A program made the translations under genes and the position numbers. A model generated the notes under the pieces. It was not told the DNA's origin, made no database searches, and worked only from the letters and a program-made list of their open reading frames with translations. A DNA stretch of 37,600 bases from Caballeronia grimmiae (lineage in GTDB: Bacteria > Pseudomonadota > Gammaproteobacteria > Burkholderiales > Burkholderiaceae), in assembly GCF_000698555.1 (NCBI RefSeq), contig NZ_JFHE01000045.1, forward strand, positions 1 through 37,600, in the 5' to 3' direction. Below are positions 25,377 to 34,563 of this stretch, in pieces (position 1 is the stretch's first letter; each line of letters begins with the position of its first letter).

Positions 25377-25622
25377 TGAAAGGCGTGAAACCCACGCCCG
25401 AGAGAGCCTATATTTAATCATCCGGCCGTTTACTCAATATCGATCCCATTTCGCTGGAGTGCGCATTTTTGCTCAAGTAAAATAGGCGGCGCGTCCTTTT
25501 GAACTATGCGGATCACTGACCGGGGCTACGATAATTCGGTATGGCAAAGGCGTGTTTCCAATGCGCTGACGGACCACGGTAGTTCGCCACTGCTCGGATC
25601 GAATTCGTGCTGCACACGGCAT
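25377..25622. other. Short non-coding stretch
   Basis: No coding frame is supported between the terminator and the receiver-like gene. The sequence is less GC-rich than its surroundings in places. Confidence 0.3.
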
Positions 25623-26165
25623 CTAGACGGACGTTTCGACGTTACGCCCCAATTGGCAGGTTGTACGGAAGCGGTCCGACATACGGAAGGGCGGTGACTG
25701 TAGGATCGCCAGGTCCTCACCGCGACCAAAATGACCGTCCATCAGGTCGCCTACACGCCACACCGAACATGGTCGCCGAACGTGCCCATCGAAGCCGGCC
25801 GCTTTCAGGTTCGGCACGGAGTCAAGCGGAAAGATGTTGCTCATTGCAAGAATCAGCATATCGCCCTTTTGATCGTCGTTGCGTATGGCTCGGACAAATG
25901 CATAATGCGACGCTGCATCCAGTCGGGTATCCAGTAGCAAGGCATGAGGGCGCCGACTTTCCACGTACCGGCCCAGCTTGCTGATTTCCGACGCGTGATT
26001 GACTTGATAGTTTTTGAGTCTTAGCAGCAGCGATATGGATGAACCGATCGCGTCATCGGCGTGGCCAATGAGGATACGCCGCCTCCCCATGACTGCTTCA
26101 GGTTGTGCGCCTGTGCGCCAAAACGCGCATTCCTGTTCATCGTCGATCGGTTCACGACGTGTCAT
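25623..26165 (-). CDS. Atypical receiver-domain protein
   Basis: This 180-residue protein has a CheY-like fold at residues 29-150: RRRILIGHADDAIGSSISLL, the phosphoacceptor Asp79 in HALLLDTRLDAAS, then MLILAMSNIF and AAGFDGHVRRP. Two key features are changed. The acidic pair of strand one is replaced by His35-Ala36, and the conserved Lys before Pro is Arg131. It may therefore be unphosphorylated or respond differently. There is no output domain; the C-terminal 30 residues are unassigned. The ATG at 26165 has a GGAG site eight bases upstream. Confidence 0.65.
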   Translation of the reverse strand: MTRREPIDDEQECAFWRTGAQPEAVMGRRRILIGHADDAIGSSISLLLRLKNYQVNHASEISKLGRYVESRRPHALLLDTRLDAASHYAFVRAIRNDDQKGDMLILAMSNIFPLDSVPNLKAAGFDGHVRRPCSVWRVGDLMDGHFGRGEDLAILQSPPFRMSDRFRTTCQLGRNVETSV

Positions 26166-26728
26166 GCCACATTCTCCGGTAGTCAGCTTCGTGGCTCAAA
26201 CTAGTATGGCCGGGGCTGCACTGGGGTCCTTGCAAAATCCGCAGTTGAAAAACTTCAACCCTCCGAAGTTGCATGCCACGAATGGCATCCCGACAAGCGC
26301 GCACTTACTACTGCGAGAACTCCCTCTTGTATTCCTTTATCGCATAATGTACATGCCTGCGCTCACTGCCCGCACGGGATGCAATGTCAGCGACGTCACG
26401 CCGTCTCCGCCGTCAGCAAATGCCAGTGTGCGTCTGTCGGCAGCCCTGATCCGCCCACGACCCATACGCAGCAGCACTGCAGGAGTGCCGCAGCCGACCA
26501 GGTTACCCATTCCGCAGAACTAAGAGACGGGCACGGCCCCAAAGGAGATGGTCTAGAAATGTGCATGGAATCACGAGAACTGGGCAAGCAAAGGAAAAAC
26601 TTGCAGGACCGCGAAAAAGAGCAGATGAACGTGCAACCTGCACACAACGGTCCCACACCATAGTCGCACCGCTTATGCTTACGGCAAAGGTCAAGATGCC
26701 GCGCTGCCGACGCCCCGGCGAGCCGACG
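26166..26728. other. Region without a recognisable gene
   Basis: Frames of 80-90 residues exist on both strands but have Cys-, Ser- and Arg-rich shadow-like compositions. No domain, RNA gene or repeat was recognised. Confidence 0.35.
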
Positions 26729-26965
26729 TCACGCTGCGTTGAGGCCACCGCGGAACGTTAAAAAGCGTTCGATCTCATTGAGCCCATGCTCAATAGCGGA
26801 CCACTGGGCCTGGTGCCGGGTGTCAAATCGACCCAACAGCCCGCTGACCACTCGATCACCGCTTGGCAGGCGCACAATAACCATGGCGGCAAACGAGGTT
26901 CCGTCCGGCAGTGCCAGTCCGGTCACTAAGAATTCTTTGAACTCCAACTCGATTGCGTCTTTCAT
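26729..26965 (-). CDS. Hypothetical protein, 78 residues
   Basis: The product starts MKDAIELEFKEFLVTGLALP and has SFAAMVIVRLPSGDRVVSGL and RFDTRHQAQWSAIEHGLNEI, which looks like a small beta-beta-alpha protein with a conserved-looking helix. Composition is clearly protein-like, in contrast with its flanks. Small single-domain proteins of this kind are common in Burkholderia-group genomes. No function can be given. The ribosome site is weak. Confidence 0.55.
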   Translation of the reverse strand: MKDAIELEFKEFLVTGLALPDGTSFAAMVIVRLPSGDRVVSGLLGRFDTRHQAQWSAIEHGLNEIERFLTFRGGLNAA

Positions 26966-27823
26966 CAGAGTCGCCGGTCTGGCGCGTCCGTGGCTACCGC
27001 TTATGTCACAAGCGAAGTAAGCGCACAGCGCGGCGACGGTCCGGTCCGCTTGCGTTCGTTACCAACGCAACGTCAGAGAGGTCGCACCGCCTAGTGAGAA
27101 ATCGCGTGTGTAGCGCGGCAAGAAATCTGTTCCGGTCAGTCCGTGCCCTTCTCCGTTGCACTGTCGTTCTTCCCGACTGGCTCATCGATCCGCATACTAA
27201 GCTAGTGCATTATGCGTTCCAGCATAGGCTTTGTTAGGAAGGTGTGCTCCTGTCGAAAGTGGCGACGACTACTGCAGGGGAAGACGATCATCTCCGCTAG
27301 TGTCGAAGTCTGGGTTGTGATGCCCTTTGAAAGTTCCTCGGCCATGCACAGGCGCAACGCTTGTCTTCTCCATGCAAGATGGGGGCAGGTGTCACGAGGC
27401 GCTGTCAATATTGCGTCCAGGCCCGCGGTAGGGCGCACATATGTCGGCTACCGCCAGCCATGGTGATTCTGGGGAGTAACGCGTCTCCGCACCGGCTTGA
27501 CACAGCAGGTGAACGTAATCGTAGGGTCTCATTTCAGGCGAAGAAGACTAGCAGGACCCATTGCTTCCCGCGCCCGATACGGCTGAGCGCCCCACGTTCA
27601 TTTCACAGGAACACGTGCAGTGACATGGATGGCTTGTCCGCGCGAGTTCCATATGCGCTCACGGGCACCGCAGCGACGCTTTCGTTCGCCGCAACCTCAA
27701 CCGAGGTTTCTACGATTGCCAGGCTCGCACTCGGGAAAGGCGGGGTGTACGCCGAATTCGTTTCGACAATTTCGCGAGGTCATCGCGCGCAGATTCTTCC
27801 GGATGATGAAGCAACCGCGCAAG
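26966..27823. other. 858-base region without a supported gene
   Basis: Several 60-160 residue frames overlap on both strands. The most protein-like is on the minus strand near 27202-27350 (MAEELSKGITTQTSTLAEMI), but it has no convincing start or family. The region may be decayed coding sequence. Confidence 0.35.
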
Positions 27824-30100
27824 TCAATCCACCCCGCAGCGGCTAGCCGGTTTCTCTGCCGTTTCCATCGACGTGCTAAGCCGTGGCTGCCTGTTGCGAA
27901 CGTGTGAACCCCAGTCTTCGATGCAGCGGCGAAGCGCGTCGTCGATTGTCGGCAACACGGCCGCCCTGCGGCTGGCGAGCGCTCGATAAGTGGGCCGCGG
28001 CGCGGCAAGACACATCGCTTCAACTGCGCATGCTTCTACGAGGCTAGGGTCCAGACCGGCAATGCCCGCCGCCTCGACCGCGAAATTGAAGCACGTGAGC
28101 GCGCCGCGACTGCTTAGGTGCACAATGCCCGACTCGCGATCGATCAGCAGATCGAGGCACGCGTGCACAAGGTCCGATGCATAGGTCGGCGAGATGGTGA
28201 CATCTTTCGCCGCGACAAACGGGCGGTCGTCGGCGAGTGCGTGCAGGGCGCGGTGAAGGAAGTCTGAGCTTTTCCAAAGCCCGAAGATGGGACCGGTTCG
28301 AACGACGAGCGCCTGCGGAAAACGCCGCGACACATCGCGCTCGGTTTCGGTCATGCAACGGCCGAAACGATTAAGGGGACATACCCCGTCTGTCTCGACA
28401 TAGGGGCGGGTGGCGCGTCCGTCGAAGACAATGTCAGACGAAAATGTCAGATATTCGATGCCGCCGCATGCGGCGCAGGTCTCGGCGAGCGCGGCTGCCG
28501 TCTTCGTGATGGTCCTGAGATGAACGCTTGAGCTGCGCTCGGCCTCGTCCGGATCTAGTGGATCCATCGCGTTGACGACCGCCCACGGTTCTAACGCGCG
28601 GATCGCATCGCTGAGAAGCAAATCGTCAACTAAGACGGTGGCGTAATGCAAGTCGCGCTGCGCGCAAAGGATGGCGAAGAGTTGCGCCAGCGCGCCGTTA
28701 CCGACGATGAGTATCGGTGCGGGCGGGTGCGTCTCGTCGCCCGAGCGCGAGCACGCGGATGCGGGTGCGGGTGCAGGTGCAGCAGTTCCGCCGGTTACGC
28801 TCGGTGCGCTTAGCACCACCGGCTCACAGAAAAAGCGCCCGGGTCGACGCCACCATCCCGTGCCGTGCAGGACCGGATGATCGTGCGGTCGGCCAGCGGC
28901 AAGGTCGCGCATCAACGCAGCGACGGCCGTTTCGCGCGGCTCGTGCCCGCGCACATCAAACGCGCCGGGCTCATAGTATCCGCGCTCTTCCGTCACAAGA
29001 CAATTCCAGTCGTACGAACCGAGAAGTGCCCAAACCGTCACCGCGCGCACGTCGGCGCCGTGCCCGCGTGCCTCGCTCGCGGCGCTCCATATCTCGTGCA
29101 GCCAGCGTAACTGGTCCTGCCGCGTCGCGTCGATATGGGCTTCGGTAACAGCAAGCGGCAAGTGGTACCGTTGCCACGCTTCGTCGATTAGCGCGCGCAT
29201 TCCCGGCGGCGGATTTGCAAGCGCGCGCGCCGCTTCAATGTCGGCGAAGCGATGCCCGTACCATTCGCAGTGATACGCCTGCGGATATTCGTGAATCCGG
29301 TCGTCCAGCCAACGCTCGCTCGTGATGTAGTAGTTGATGCCGACGATGTCGGGCGGACACGGATTGTCCACGAACCAGAGCACGTCTTCCGCCGCGACGC
29401 CAGCATCCGTGATGTATTGCCACAGCGCATGGCCGGGCACCACCTTCCCGCAAAGAAGATCCCACGAAAGCCAGCGCCGCTCGTTGTAGAAACTGACGAG
29501 CTTCGTCATAGTTGGCGTGCCCTGCGTCTTGCCGAGATCGTCTGTCTGAACGAGCTTCGCGCGCGGGTTGACGTTACGCACTTCGCGCATTGCGTGCACC
29601 GTGGCCTTGCATTGATTGATCAGCGCCTCGAGATACGTCCGATCATCCGTGCCGTGCGGATGCCAGACGCCGTAGAGGCCGCTGAACCGTGCGGTCGTGT
29701 TCGGCTCGTTTACCGGCGTGTAGTACGAAAGCCAAGGATAGCGTTCAGCGACCGCTCGAGCGAATTGCGCAAGCCTGCTGGCGAACTGCGGGTCGAGCAG
29801 GCCACCGGGCAGCGGGCCGCTTCCGTGGTGCAGCAGCCCGGCTATCGGTTCGACGCCCAGTGCGCGAAGCGTGGGTAGGCGCGCATCAAGCCACGACCAG
29901 TCGGCGTCGCCGATACCCGACGGCGCCGTCCTTTCCCACAGCACCGGGTAGCGCAGCGCGCGTATGCCCAACGAGGCGAAACGCTGAAGGTCGTCATCGC
30001 GCGTCGCATGTCCGCTACGGTCCAACTGGCTAAAGAACGTGTCCCGTACCCGGTTGACCGTGCATTCGAGTCCTCCCCACAGCACCAGCCGATCATCCAT
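27824..30100 (-). CDS. GH1 glycosidase fused to an RmlD-like domain
   Basis: This 758-residue two-domain protein begins with a glycoside hydrolase family 1 TIM barrel (about 1-410). Its acid/base is Glu132 in YYTPVNEPNTTARF and its nucleophile is Glu320 in LAVTEAHID. After an Ala/Pro linker (about 435-460) comes an RmlD-type sugar-nucleotide reductase domain (462-735): ILIVGNGALAQLFAIL, EYLTFSSDIVFDGRATRPYV, VVRTGPIFG. Its catalytic Y-x-x-x-K is replaced by Phe579-Gly-Arg-Cys-Met583, so it is probably not a working reductase. The ATG at 30100 is favoured over one at 30154. It is divergent from a glycosyltransferase and UDP-galactopyranose mutase pair, which suggests a role in making or trimming a cell-surface glycan. 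Confidence 0.85.
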   Translation of the reverse strand: MDDRLVLWGGLECTVNRVRDTFFSQLDRSGHATRDDDLQRFASLGIRALRYPVLWERTAPSGIGDADWSWLDARLPTLRALGVEPIAGLLHHGSGPLPGGLLDPQFASRLAQFARAVAERYPWLSYYTPVNEPNTTARFSGLYGVWHPHGTDDRTYLEALINQCKATVHAMREVRNVNPRAKLVQTDDLGKTQGTPTMTKLVSFYNERRWLSWDLLCGKVVPGHALWQYITDAGVAAEDVLWFVDNPCPPDIVGINYYITSERWLDDRIHEYPQAYHCEWYGHRFADIEAARALANPPPGMRALIDEAWQRYHLPLAVTEAHIDATRQDQLRWLHEIWSAASEARGHGADVRAVTVWALLGSYDWNCLVTEERGYYEPGAFDVRGHEPRETAVAALMRDLAAGRPHDHPVLHGTGWWRRPGRFFCEPVVLSAPSVTGGTAAPAPAPASACSRSGDETHPPAPILIVGNGALAQLFAILCAQRDLHYATVLVDDLLLSDAIRALEPWAVVNAMDPLDPDEAERSSSVHLRTITKTAAALAETCAACGGIEYLTFSSDIVFDGRATRPYVETDGVCPLNRFGRCMTETERDVSRRFPQALVVRTGPIFGLWKSSDFLHRALHALADDRPFVAAKDVTISPTYASDLVHACLDLLIDRESGIVHLSSRGALTCFNFAVEAAGIAGLDPSLVEACAVEAMCLAAPRPTYRALASRRAAVLPTIDDALRRCIEDWGSHVRNRQPRLSTSMETAEKPASRCGVD

Positions 30101-30399
30101 ATCCAGTATCCCGAAGTGTACAAACGTGAGCCAGCCCGCGACGCATTTAAGCACTCGGTATGCCGTTGTCCCGCGCGATCAGTGTTTCCCCCGAGCCAGC
30201 GGGCGCTGGAACAACGATTGCCCCTTATGTCGCAGATTTGTCAGCGAACGCACCGGCAATGTATCAGGCCCGGCTCAGGCCATGTTGCGAGTCATCGCGT
30301 GCGCCATACGCAGCGTCGCTCATCTTCAACGCGACGTGAAAGCGGCCGAGCTTCGGACATCACGGACGCAATGGATGCGGTACTTCCGGAGGCACTCTC
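30101..30399. other. Divergent intergenic region of the glycan module
   Basis: This 299-base space separates the GH1-RmlD gene from the glycosyltransferase and should hold promoters for both. No clear -35/-10 pair or operator was recognised. GGAGG at 30388-30392 serves the glycosyltransferase. Confidence 0.4.
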
Positions 30400-31611
30400 T
30401 TGCGCGAGTCTAAAGCCCAACACCAATCGACAGCCGCCAGCGCGGCCGGGTCTGCCGACCGTCCGTCGACACACGTCCGCTCGCGGATCTCCACCGCGGG
30501 ATCGGGCCTGCCACGGACCGTTCTATGCCTATCCCATTTGCGCTGGAACTTCGTTTATCAGCGGCCACAGCACTTGCTGTCGCGCATTGCCAAACAGGCG
30601 GAAGTGCTCTTCTTCGAAGAGCCACGAAGAACGGATGAGGCTGACGCGTGGCTGGACGTTCGGGTTACCCAGCAAGGGATCCGCGTGATGACGCCGTGGC
30701 TTCCTTCGGGCCTGACTCAAGAAGAGGACGAGCGCGCGCAACGCGTCCTTCTCGACGCGTATCTCGCCGGCACGGACAAAGGGGATCTCGGTCTCTGGTA
30801 CTACTCGCCGATGAGCCTCGCCTTCACCGATCATCTCGATGCGGGGCTTATCGTTTATGACTGCATGGACGAGCTTTCCGCGTTCAAGGACGCTCCGCCG
30901 CAACTTGCCCAACGTGAAGCTCAGCTGATGCGTAAGGCTCACGTCGTCTTCACGGGCGGACAAACCCTGTTCGAGTCGAAGCGGCGTTTCCATCACAACG
31001 TCCATGCGTTTCCGAGCAGTGTCGATGTCGCGCACTTCGAGAAGGCGTGTGGGCCGTTGCCCGAGCCTTCGGACCAAACGGCGGTACCGCGCCCGCGCCT
31101 CGGCTTCTATGGCGTACTCGACGAGCGTTTCGACGTCGCGCTAATCCGCGCCTTAGCCGCTGCGAGACCGGACTGGCAGTTCGTCATGCTCGGCCCGATT
31201 GCGAAGATCCGGCCCGCCGATCTGCCGCAAGCGCTCAACATTCACTATCTGGGCCAGAAGTCCTATGACGACCTGCCGCGCTACCTCGCGGGCTGGGACG
31301 TCGCCCTTATGCCGTTCGCGATCAACGAGGCCACGCGCCATATCAGTCCGACTAAGACGCCCGAATATCTAGCCGCGGGGCGACCGGTGGTGTCGACGCC
31401 CATCGCAGATGTGGTCTCGCGCTATGGCGATAGTGGTGTGGTCCGCATCGCCCGCGACGCGATCACCTTCGAGCGCGCGATCGCATCGGCGTTGACCGAA
31501 GCATCGGACCGCGCGGCATTCATCGGCCGCGCCAAAGCGGTGCTCGCTGGAATGTCGTGGGACAACACGTTCGCCGGCATGCTAGCCGAGGTTGAAAGAT
31601 GCGCATCATAG
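30400..31611 (+). CDS. Glycosyltransferase (GT4/GT1-like)
   Basis: This 403-residue GT-B glycosyltransferase transfers a sugar from a nucleotide donor in the cytoplasm. The N-terminal Rossmann half includes LCLSHLRWNFVYQRPQHLLS and VYDCMDELSAF. The C-terminal donor half has RLGFYGVLDERFD, FVMLGPIAKI and PTKTPEYLAAGRPVVSTPI, the usual Glu-containing donor site. The TTG at 30400 is chosen because GGAGG lies seven bases upstream and no ATG occurs before the first domain; the first 35 residues are probably disordered. It overlaps the glf start by 13 bases, so the two are coupled. The Glf partner makes UDP-galactofuranose a plausible donor. Confidence 0.85.
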   Translation: MRESKAQHQSTAASAAGSADRPSTHVRSRISTAGSGLPRTVLCLSHLRWNFVYQRPQHLLSRIAKQAEVLFFEEPRRTDEADAWLDVRVTQQGIRVMTPWLPSGLTQEEDERAQRVLLDAYLAGTDKGDLGLWYYSPMSLAFTDHLDAGLIVYDCMDELSAFKDAPPQLAQREAQLMRKAHVVFTGGQTLFESKRRFHHNVHAFPSSVDVAHFEKACGPLPEPSDQTAVPRPRLGFYGVLDERFDVALIRALAAARPDWQFVMLGPIAKIRPADLPQALNIHYLGQKSYDDLPRYLAGWDVALMPFAINEATRHISPTKTPEYLAAGRPVVSTPIADVVSRYGDSGVVRIARDAITFERAIASALTEASDRAAFIGRAKAVLAGMSWDNTFAGMLAEVERCAS

Positions 31612-32807
31612 ACACGACCGCGAACGTTCCTTCCAACCCGGGCCTGGGCGGCCATCCATTGCATCCGGACGCGCGCGAGGACCAACGAAAGGGCTTCGAC
31701 TATCTTATTGTCGGTGCGGGCTTTGCGGGAAGCGTCATGGCCGAAAGGCTTGCCAGCGAGTACGGCCAGCGCGTGCTGCTCATCGACCGGCGTGCGCATA
31801 TCGCGGGCAATGCCTATGACGAGTACAACGCGCACGGTATTCTGATCCATCGCTATGGGCCGCATATCTTCCACACAAACGCGCGGCGCGTTTTGGACTA
31901 TCTGTCGCGGTTCACCGCGTGGCGACCGTATCGGCATCGTGTGCTGGCTTCCGTCGACGGCATCCTGGTCCCGATGCCGATCAACCTGAGCACGCTCAAT
32001 CGCCTCTATTCGATCAACCTCTCGCCGCAGCAGGCGGAGGCTTTTCTTGCGGCGCGCGCGGAGCCAATCGCCGACATCCGGACATCGGAAGACGTTGTGG
32101 TCAGCAAGATCGGCCGCGAGTTATACGAGAAGTTTTTCAGAGGATACACGCGCAAGCAATGGGGCATGGACCCGTCGGAGCTGGATCGCTCGGTGACCTC
32201 GCGGGTGCCGGTACGCACGACGGCGGATGACGGGTACTTCAACGACGAGTTTCAGTGCATGCCCCTTGAAGGATATACACGCATGTTCCAGAAGATGCTC
32301 GCGCATCCGAACATCAAGGTCATGCTCAACACCGACTACAGCGAGATTCGCGCGGAGGTCGGATATCGCAAACTAATCTATACCGGGCCTATCGACGAGT
32401 ACTTCGATCATTGCCTCGGCAAGCTGCCGTATCGTTCGCTCGTGTTTCGACATGTAACGCTTGATCAGAAGCACTTTCAGCCCCGTGCGGTCGTCAATTA
32501 TCCGGCAGAGCAAGTGCCTTTTACGCGCATCACGGAGTACAAGTATCTGACGGGCCAACAGCACGCGAAGACCAGCATCACGTACGAATATCCGAGCGAC
32601 GAAGGTGACCCGTATTATCCGATCCCGCGGCCGGCAAACGCGGAATTGTTCAAGCGCTACGAGGCGCTCGCCGAAGCGCATCCGGAAGTGATTTTCGCGG
32701 GGCGACTCGGGAGCTACCGCTATTACAACATGGACCAGGTGGTCGCTCAGGCTTTAAGTCTCGTCGAGCGTATTGCAGCGACAGATGGATTCGTGAGGTT
32801 CGCGTAG
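31599..32807 (+). CDS. glf: UDP-galactopyranose mutase
   Basis: This 402-residue FAD enzyme interconverts UDP-galactopyranose and UDP-galactofuranose, supplying the donor for galactofuranose glycans. The FAD motif YLIVGAGFAGSVMAERLA is near residues 35-52, and RYGPHIFHTN near 86-95. FRGYTRKQWGMDPSELDRSV and EYPSDEGDPYYPIPRPAN are typical Glf segments. The substrate-phosphate Arg is in GRLGSYRYYNMDQV near the C-terminus. The ATG at 31599 has a GAGG site and overlaps the glycosyltransferase end. The N-terminus is about 30 residues longer than in many Glf proteins. Confidence 0.94.
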   Translation: MRIIDTTANVPSNPGLGGHPLHPDAREDQRKGFDYLIVGAGFAGSVMAERLASEYGQRVLLIDRRAHIAGNAYDEYNAHGILIHRYGPHIFHTNARRVLDYLSRFTAWRPYRHRVLASVDGILVPMPINLSTLNRLYSINLSPQQAEAFLAARAEPIADIRTSEDVVVSKIGRELYEKFFRGYTRKQWGMDPSELDRSVTSRVPVRTTADDGYFNDEFQCMPLEGYTRMFQKMLAHPNIKVMLNTDYSEIRAEVGYRKLIYTGPIDEYFDHCLGKLPYRSLVFRHVTLDQKHFQPRAVVNYPAEQVPFTRITEYKYLTGQQHAKTSITYEYPSDEGDPYYPIPRPANAELFKRYEALAEAHPEVIFAGRLGSYRYYNMDQVVAQALSLVERIAATDGFVRFA

Positions 32808-33661
32808 GGCCTTCCACGGTGGTTTTCCCACTCTTTTTATTAGCATGAAGGTAGGTTTTAACGTTGTTTTTTGGCCTTATGAGTCTTCCAGGTAAGCGTC
32901 GAAAACCACTAAAGTTGCGCCGCGATGGGAGTTCCAGGAGCGGCCATCGCAATAGAAGTGAGGTCGGCATTTCCTACCAAGGACGATCGTATCGTTGCCT
33001 CGAACGGCGACGATGCACCGAGCATCACTGTCTGGCCCGGTGCCCGTTCAACGCTGCGACGAGCGGTGCTGGACATCGATCATCTAACGCAAGACCATGC
33101 CGAAGCACGAGCAGGAAATGCTCCTTTTGTCTCTCTTCAAGGGGCAATCGGTACTTTGGCCGGATTCATCTGCTACTTCAGCAATGGCGGATCAAGTCGC
33201 AACTTCGATACGCTGCAAAAAGACACTATCGACAAACCGAATGGTCCGGATGCATCCGACGCACTGCAGCAGAGCCAGGGTTTCTCCTTGACATACGATG
33301 GTTATAACCCCTGCAGCCGACCGGTCGAGCGACGCCGTAATTCCATGGCCGCGAACTGCATCAACGACTGCCTCCTCGTCAAACATCGACTCCGACGCGT
33401 AGCGGAGGATGACATGGGCCCGAATCAAAAGGATCTCCAAAACCGTGAAGGCAGCTGCGACTGCGAGTTGGGACGGTCCTTCCGGAGCGCGCAGTTCCGG
33501 TCAGGGTCACATACTTTGCTTCCTAGGCCGGGAAAGCACGACCAGTCCATCGGCTGCTGGTATTGGTTTGCTGAACCGCGTAAGCGACCGGAATGCTCAT
33601 TGCGATGGAGCCTTGGATGCCGATCGACGGTCGGCGCGAATACCACCATCCGGGGGTTACC
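32808..33661. other. 854-base region without a supported gene
   Basis: A 269-residue plus frame (32925-33734) spans most of it, but its composition is poor, it has no ribosome site and it runs through the next gene's start in another frame. A minus-strand frame (33192-33440) with AVVDAVRGHGITASLDRSAA is slightly more protein-like. Neither was recognised. A weak hairpin followed by T residues lies near 32812-32840 after glf. Confidence 0.35.
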
Positions 33662-34192
33662 ATGGCAGTCAAGACTTTGCAAGACCTTTTTATTCACGCC
33701 CTGTCGGACGTCTATAGCGCCGAAAAACAACTGACCAAGGCGCTCCCACGACTGGCGCGGGCGGCTTCCAATCCTTCACTGTCCGAAGCGTTCAAGATCC
33801 ACCTTGAGGAGACGCAAGGTCAGATTGGCCGAATCGACCAGGTAGTGGAGAGCGCGCGGATAAAGCTCAAGCGTCTCAAATGCGTGGCGATGGAGGGACT
33901 CGTGGAGGAGGGTCAAGAACAGATCGAGGAGATCGAAAAAGGCCCAATTCTCGACGCAGCACTAATCGCCGCAGCACAGAAAGTCGAGCACTATGAAATC
34001 GCCACTTACGGGACGCTTGCGGCGCTCGCGAGAAAGCTTGGTTACAACGAAGCGCTGAGCCTCTTACTCGAAACGTTGAAAGAGGAAAAAGCAACGGACG
34101 AAAAGCTCACGTTGCTGGCAGAACAAAAGGTGTCGGAAGAGCAGGCCGGTACGCCTGCCGCAAAGACACCGCCAAAACAGGTCGCCGAATAA
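33662..34192 (+). CDS. YciE/YciF ferritin-like protein (DUF892)
   Basis: This 176-residue protein belongs to the YciE/YciF family of ferritin-like four-helix bundles linked to stress responses. The signature start TLQDLFIHALSDVYSAEKQL is at residues 4-23. Further family segments are SEAFKIHLEETQGQIGRIDQ, AALIAAAQKVEHYEIATYGT and ARKLGYNEALSLLLETLKEE, with Glu/His residues placed to bind metal. A short Ala/Pro/Lys tail follows. The ATG at 33662 has a G-rich ribosome site; the open frame extends 69 bases upstream without family similarity. The length is normal. Confidence 0.9.
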   Translation: MAVKTLQDLFIHALSDVYSAEKQLTKALPRLARAASNPSLSEAFKIHLEETQGQIGRIDQVVESARIKLKRLKCVAMEGLVEEGQEQIEEIEKGPILDAALIAAAQKVEHYEIATYGTLAALARKLGYNEALSLLLETLKEEKATDEKLTLLAEQKVSEEQAGTPAAKTPPKQVAE

Positions 34193-34563
34193 ACGTGCGC
34201 GCGCCGAGGTTGCCGCACCGTACGCGGCGCGCCAGTCACTTGCATCTTTGTCTTCCCAGTACTTGTAAAAGGTCGGTGGCGATGCGCTCTGTGTGATGGA
34301 CATGAGGTAAGCCAGCGGGCGCGCATTATAGGGAGACTTCATTAACATCGAATCTGCAATTTCATTGAACCTCCGGACGCTCGTCACCTTATGCGGCCCA
34401 CATTGGCGGTTGAGGCACGGTGACTGCCGAGGATGGCAAGAAAAGACCGTCATGGTGACGCGGCTCGATTCAGGCGAACGCACGCGTTTTTTTCGGGCGG
34501 ACTGATCGCGGGAGGGGCAGCGATGCAAGCTGTCAATGTTGCGGAAACCGGATTTGACATCGG
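34193..34563. other. Gap with a possible minus-strand remnant
   Basis: The minus frame near 34340-34190 reads MKSPYNARPLAYLMSITQSA then PPTFYKYWEDKDASDWRAAY, which looks like real protein, but it runs into the antisense of the YciF gene without a family-like end. It may be the start of a gene cut off here. No family was recognised. Confidence 0.35.

Noticed and set aside
32925..33734. 269-residue plus frame after glf
   Set aside because: It has no ribosome site, mixed shadow-like composition, and overlaps the start of the well-supported YciF gene in another frame.
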